Made by a program: the position numbers and the translations under genes
The notes under the pieces: generated by a model
The model's input: the letters and a program-made list of their open reading frames with translations, nothing else
What the model was told of the DNA's origin: nothing
The model's database searches: none
Part shown: one piece after another, positions 13,332 through 16,327 of the stretch
Numbering within the stretch: position 1 is the first letter of the stretch
How the letters are laid out: the number at the start of each line of letters is the position of its first letter
Assembly (NCBI GenBank): GCA_913052425.1
Contig: CAJXEG010000008.1
Span: forward strand, 1 to 16,327
Length of the DNA: 16,327 bases
Origin: an uncultured Flavobacteriaceae bacterium
GTDB lineage: Bacteria; Bacteroidota; Bacteroidia; Flavobacteriales; Flavobacteriaceae
Reading direction: 5' to 3'

Positions 13332-14457
13332 CATTAAAAAAACGCGTCATTGCCAAGGCAAAGTGATTGAAAAGAATTTTAGGATTGGCATTGCGTTCCA
13401 AATGATAGGAGGTGTCCTCCAGCAACCTTACCATAGAAGACAAATTGGAACTGTGGACATAAGGAGCAAATTTTCGAATGTTAAACTCAGAATGAATTTT
13501 AAGATCATACAAGGCTTCAGATTGATATGAGATCAGCATGGCCTGACGGATAAACTCCAGGGCATAAACCAAAAAAGCTTTTTGTTGTTCCCGTTCAAGG
13601 TCGGCAAGCTGATCTGCCCATTGGATTAAATCGATGACAATGGCTTTATTTGCCCGTGCCTTGAATGCTGACCTCAGAAATTGAATCCAAAGTTTTTCAA
13701 AATTAAGCGTATGATCCGGAGTGTTCAGCTCCTCTAAAACCTTACGCCAACTTCCTCTGCTCGAAGACAATGTTTGAGGTGCACCCGAATCGGATTTCAA
13801 TTTTTGAAGTCCACTTTTGATGTCCTCCGGAGTTAAAGGTGTCAATTTTACCTCCTGACAACGAGAGACCAAGGTGGGCAACATTCCTTCTGTTTGATCA
13901 CAAACCAGCAGAAAAAAGCTGTTTTTAGGAGGCTCCTCCAGCAGCTTTAATAATTTATTGGAAGCATTTTCTGATAATTTATCAGCACCAAAGAGAACCA
14001 TTACCTTGTTTCCACCATTGTGTGCCTTTAGGTACATCTTGCGATGCATCTTTGCGACTTCCTCTACTCCAATCATCCCTTGTTTGTTTCCGGCTTCCAA
14101 TTGACGAATCCAGTCTTGAGTAGATCCATAGGGTTGGTGAACGACAAAATCATCCCAAGTGGCTTTGTAATCATCCGAAACGGCCTTGGTGCTTCCCAAT
14201 CCTTTATTGACCAACGGATATACAAAATTTAAATCGGGATGCTCCAATAACTTTTTCGATGGAGTTCCGTTATTTTCTGCAGTTTCAAGAGCGTCGAAGC
14301 CATGCAGTAAACCCAATGCACTGAAAAGGGCCAAAGGGAGACCCCCATAGCCTTTTGAGTCTATAAACAATTGACAATGAGGCACTTGACCTTCATAGAC
14401 CATCTGTTTTAATTGATATTTCAATCGCTTTTGCCCGATGATTTCACTTGAATACAT
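13312..14457 (-). CDS. holB: DNA polymerase III subunit delta' (clamp loader)
   Basis: 381 aa from the ATG at 14457-14455 (MYSSEIIGQ, where the family normally begins); the upstream in-frame start at 14493 only adds a hydrophobic tail. Delta' is part of the clamp-loader pentamer that places the beta sliding clamp on DNA. The N-terminal AAA-like domain has a degenerate P-loop ([11 protein letters not shown], no Lys-Thr), as is normal for delta', and the conserved HPDLNFVYP (73-81), [15 protein letters not shown] and the SRC motif (S198-R199-C200). The four-Cys zinc cluster found between the P-loop and HPD in many delta' proteins is absent: residues 48-72 contain no Cys. The C-terminal helical collar domain (about 270-381) is poorly conserved. 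It overlaps the methyltransferase gene end by 20 bp and is divergent from pgk. No convincing -7 box was found for it. Confidence 0.86.
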   Translation of the reverse strand: MYSSEIIGQKRLKYQLKQMVYEGQVPHCQLFIDSKGYGGLPLALFSALGLLHGFDALETAENNGTPSKKLLEHPDLNFVYPLVNKGLGSTKAVSDDYKATWDDFVVHQPYGSTQDWIRQLEAGNKQGMIGVEEVAKMHRKMYLKAHNGGNKVMVLFGADKLSENASNKLLKLLEEPPKNSFFLLVCDQTEGMLPTLVSRCQEVKLTPLTPEDIKSGLQKLKSDSGAPQTLSSSRGSWRKVLEELNTPDHTLNFEKLWIQFLRSAFKARANKAIVIDLIQWADQLADLEREQQKAFLVYALEFIRQAMLISYQSEALYDLKIHSEFNIRKFAPYVHSSNLSSMVRLLEDTSYHLERNANPKILFNHFALAMTRFFNAKEAVS

Positions 14458-14549
14458 GCTGATTCTGATCCTAAAAAAGATAAAAATAATCAATCCATTT
14501 GGATTTCACTTTCTTCCCAAAAATTATGTTTTCAATACGGTCAAAACCT

Positions 14550-14580
14550 TTTGCCTAACGGTATAAAAAAGGTATTTTTG
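14550..14580 (+). promoter_or_regulatory. pgk promoter (TTTG-N19-TATTTTTG)
   Basis: TTTG (14550-14553), a 19-nt spacer and TATTTTTG (14573-14580) match the Bacteroidota consensus at every fixed position; this is the best promoter in the window. The -7 box ends 14 nt before the pgk ATG, predicting a leader of about 8-10 nt. That suits a highly expressed glycolytic gene. Confidence 0.8.
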
Positions 14581-14594
14581 ACAAAAACTTTAGC

Positions 14595-15782
14595 ATGCGA
14601 ACCCTAGCAAATCAAAACTTTTCAAATCGTAGAGCCATTGTCAGAGTAGACTTTAACGTTCCGATTGACGATCAATTTCAAGTGACCGATTCTACTAGGA
14701 TCACAGCGGCCAAAGAAACTATAGATTACATTCTCAATCAAGGTGGTAGTTGTGTCTTGATCTCGCACTTGGGAAGACCTAAGGGCAAAGACCTAAAATT
14801 GTCATTGTCTCACATTGTCAGTAAAGTTGAAGAAATTCTCCAAGTTCCTGTTAGTTTTTTCGGCGACTGTGTTGGCAGGGCGGCAGAGCAAGCTGTGGCT
14901 TCCATTGTGCCCGGAGGTGTTACTCTTATGGAAAACCTACGTTTCTATAAAGAAGAAACCGCAGGAGATTTGGACTTTGCGGAAGGCCTGTCCAAACTTG
15001 GGGACTGTTATGTCAACGATGCTTTTGGAACAGCACACAGGGCCCACGCCTCTACCACCATCATAGCCCAATTTTTTAAGGAAGATAAATTCTTTGGCAG
15101 ACTGCTCGAAAAGGAGGTCAAGGCCATAGAAAAAGTCATGAAGTCGGGAGAAAAGCCTGTTCTTGCAATTTTGGGTGGAGCCAAGGTTTCATCCAAAATC
15201 ACCATCATCGAGAACATGTTAGATAAGATTGATCACTTGATCATCGGAGGTGGCATGGTATATACTTTTGCCAAAGCACAAGGTGGAAGCGTAGGTCAAT
15301 CGATTTGTGAGGATGACTATTGTGATTACGCCTTGGAACTCTTGGAAAAAGCCAAAGCAAAAGGGGTGGAAGTGCATTTGCCAACAGATGTAATTATTGC
15401 AGATGATTTTTCTAATGATGCTAACCGAAAGGTTTGTAAAGTTGGTCAAATTCCAGACGATTGGGAAGGCTTGGACGCTGGCCCTGAGACCCTAAAAAAT
15501 TTCGAGCATGTGGTAATGCAGTCCAAAACCATACTGTGGAATGGGCCCCTTGGCGTGTTTGAATTTGAAAATTTTTCGGGAGGAACCATCTCTCTGGGAG
15601 AGCATATTTCCAAAAGTACAGCAGCAGGAGCTTTTTCTTTGGTCGGAGGAGGAGACTCCGTGGCAGCGGTAAAACAATTTGGATTTGAGGATAAAATGAG
15701 CTACATTTCTACTGGTGGCGGTGCCATGTTAGAAAGCCTTGAGGGGAAAACTTTGCCCGGGATTGCTGCCTTATTGGAATAA
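14595..15782 (+). CDS. pgk: Phosphoglycerate kinase
   Basis: 395 aa, the normal bacterial length. It transfers phosphate from 1,3-bisphosphoglycerate to ADP in glycolysis and works in reverse in gluconeogenesis, in the cytoplasm. Visible motifs: RVDFNVP (17-23, substrate-binding signature), SHLGRPKG (57-64, basic patch for the 3-phosphoglycerate), MENLRFYKEE, VNDAFGTAHRAHAST, AILGGAKVSSKI (nucleotide-side region) and GGGDSVAA (351-358, phosphate-binding loop near the C-terminus). The ATG at 14595 fits the family N-terminus and a strong promoter lies just upstream. The DUF4837 lipoprotein gene follows after 11 nt and is probably cotranscribed. Confidence 0.97.
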   Translation: MRTLANQNFSNRRAIVRVDFNVPIDDQFQVTDSTRITAAKETIDYILNQGGSCVLISHLGRPKGKDLKLSLSHIVSKVEEILQVPVSFFGDCVGRAAEQAVASIVPGGVTLMENLRFYKEETAGDLDFAEGLSKLGDCYVNDAFGTAHRAHASTTIIAQFFKEDKFFGRLLEKEVKAIEKVMKSGEKPVLAILGGAKVSSKITIIENMLDKIDHLIIGGGMVYTFAKAQGGSVGQSICEDDYCDYALELLEKAKAKGVEVHLPTDVIIADDFSNDANRKVCKVGQIPDDWEGLDAGPETLKNFEHVVMQSKTILWNGPLGVFEFENFSGGTISLGEHISKSTAAGAFSLVGGGDSVAAVKQFGFEDKMSYISTGGGAMLESLEGKTLPGIAALLE

Positions 15783-15793
15783 GCCTCAACATC

Positions 15794-16327
15794 ATGAAAA
15801 AAGTGGTATTTTTTGTTTTTATCATCTTCGTTACATCTTGTAAGGAACAAAAAACCAAGTTGAGGTATTTACCCGACTCCAACGCCAAGATCAACAATTT
15901 GACTGTGGTAATGCCCGAAAAAAGTTGGGCGGGAGCTCTGGGAAACAAAACCCGCACACTATTGGAAAGCCCCTATGAGGGTTTGCCCTTTGATGAGCCC
16001 CAGTTTACACTCAAGTATTTACCCCCTAAGGTGTTTTCGGGCTTTGCCAGAAACAGCCGAAATATATTGTGGTTTGTCAGAGACTCTCTTGCCCGATTCC
16101 AATTGTCGGAGGATATGATGGCCCAACCCCAGACAGTGGCCAAGGTAAGCGGGGACGACGACGACGTACAAGCCAATTTCTTGGAGGAAAACATCGACCT
16201 TTTTAAAGCCATATTGACCGAAAAAGAACGCAAAGAAAAAATCAGAAGGATCAAAAAATCCCCCACCAAAGCCCGCGATTTACAAAAGCGATTTAACATA
16301 TCGCTGGTTTATCCGACCGCATACAAG
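15794..16327 (+). CDS. DUF4837 family lipoprotein, 5' part
   Basis: 178 codons are open from the ATG at 15794 to the window end, with no stop, so the 3' end is missing. The N-terminus is a lipoprotein signal peptide: KK, a hydrophobic run (VVFFVFIIFV), then VTSC with the lipidated Cys at residue 16. The mature part (LRYLPDSNAKINNLTVVM, EGLPFDEPQFTLKYLPPKVFSGFARNSRNI) fits, from memory, the DUF4837 family of Bacteroidota, whose function is unknown. A DDDD run in SGDDDDVQANF comes from four GAC codons. A basic helix-rich stretch (about 139-166, many Lys and Arg) follows. It is 11 nt after pgk and has no promoter box of its own, so it should be expressed with pgk. The location is likely the inner face of the outer membrane or the periplasm. 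Confidence 0.8.
   Translation, partial: MKKVVFFVFIIFVTSCKEQKTKLRYLPDSNAKINNLTVVMPEKSWAGALGNKTRTLLESPYEGLPFDEPQFTLKYLPPKVFSGFARNSRNILWFVRDSLARFQLSEDMMAQPQTVAKVSGDDDDVQANFLEENIDLFKAILTEKERKEKIRRIKKSPTKARDLQKRFNISLVYPTAYK

Noticed and set aside
14492..14505. AATCC-ATTT-GGATT small palindrome between holB and pgk
   Set aside because: Only a 5-bp AT-rich stem with no T-run and no second copy; not enough to call an operator or terminator.
1..16327. Mobile elements, CRISPR, defence islands, toxin-antitoxin, biosynthetic cluster
   Set aside because: Apart from the intergenic tract at 1992-2493, the window is filled by recognised housekeeping or envelope genes; no transposase, integrase, repeat array or atypical block is seen.

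Overview
The window is ordinary, gene-dense chromosome of a member of the Bacteroidota, most likely a flavobacterium (class Flavobacteriia). The clues are the TAnnTTTG-type -7 promoter boxes just ahead of most transcription units, the near absence of Shine-Dalgarno sites, a YbeY with the YLNHD...HxxxH...D pattern that ends in FHVKH, a class I GlnRS beside a GluRS, and exported proteins of the DUF2807 and DUF4837 families. The genus cannot be told from the sequence alone. No phage, insertion sequence, CRISPR array, toxin-antitoxin or defence locus is visible, and I found no clear new multi-gene system.

Layout, left to right. (1) The 3' part of an M1-type zinc aminopeptidase runs into rnpA through a GTGA overlap. 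(2) A leftward rpiB-elaA pair converges on rnpA and overlaps it. (3) About 500 bp of very AT-rich DNA (about 21% GC over 2041-2460) without a gene holds short direct repeats, two imperfect DnaA-box-like words and the rnr promoter. (4) rnr (RNase R) is followed by a secreted DUF2807 protein. (5) folB and tRNA-Cys(GCA) lie leftward; the tRNA has its own promoter box and a terminator that runs into the stop codon of the DUF2807 gene. (6) glnS is divergent from folB and ends 1 nt from the converging gltX-SPFH operon. (7) ybeY-mnmG-methyltransferase form a rightward operon divergent from gltX. (8) holB (DNA polymerase III delta') converges on the methyltransferase gene and overlaps it. (9) pgk, with the best promoter in the window, is followed by a DUF4837 lipoprotein gene cut by the window end.

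Most genes serve RNA and translation: RNase P protein, RNase R, YbeY (rRNA maturation), MnmG (tRNA wobble-uridine modification), two aminoacyl-tRNA synthetases and a tRNA. RpiB, Pgk and FolB are central metabolism, and HolB is replication.

The best non-gene signal is a pair of ParB-binding parS sites bracketing mnmG. One is an exact 16-mer inside the last codons of ybeY. The other is a 15/16 match in the short leader of the methyltransferase gene. They suggest that this segment lies in the origin-proximal, ParB-loaded part of the chromosome. The AT-rich gap at 1992-2493 is a possible but unproven origin candidate. A second recurrent signal is the set of eight TAnnTTTG boxes, placed so close to their start codons that the mRNA leaders must be very short.
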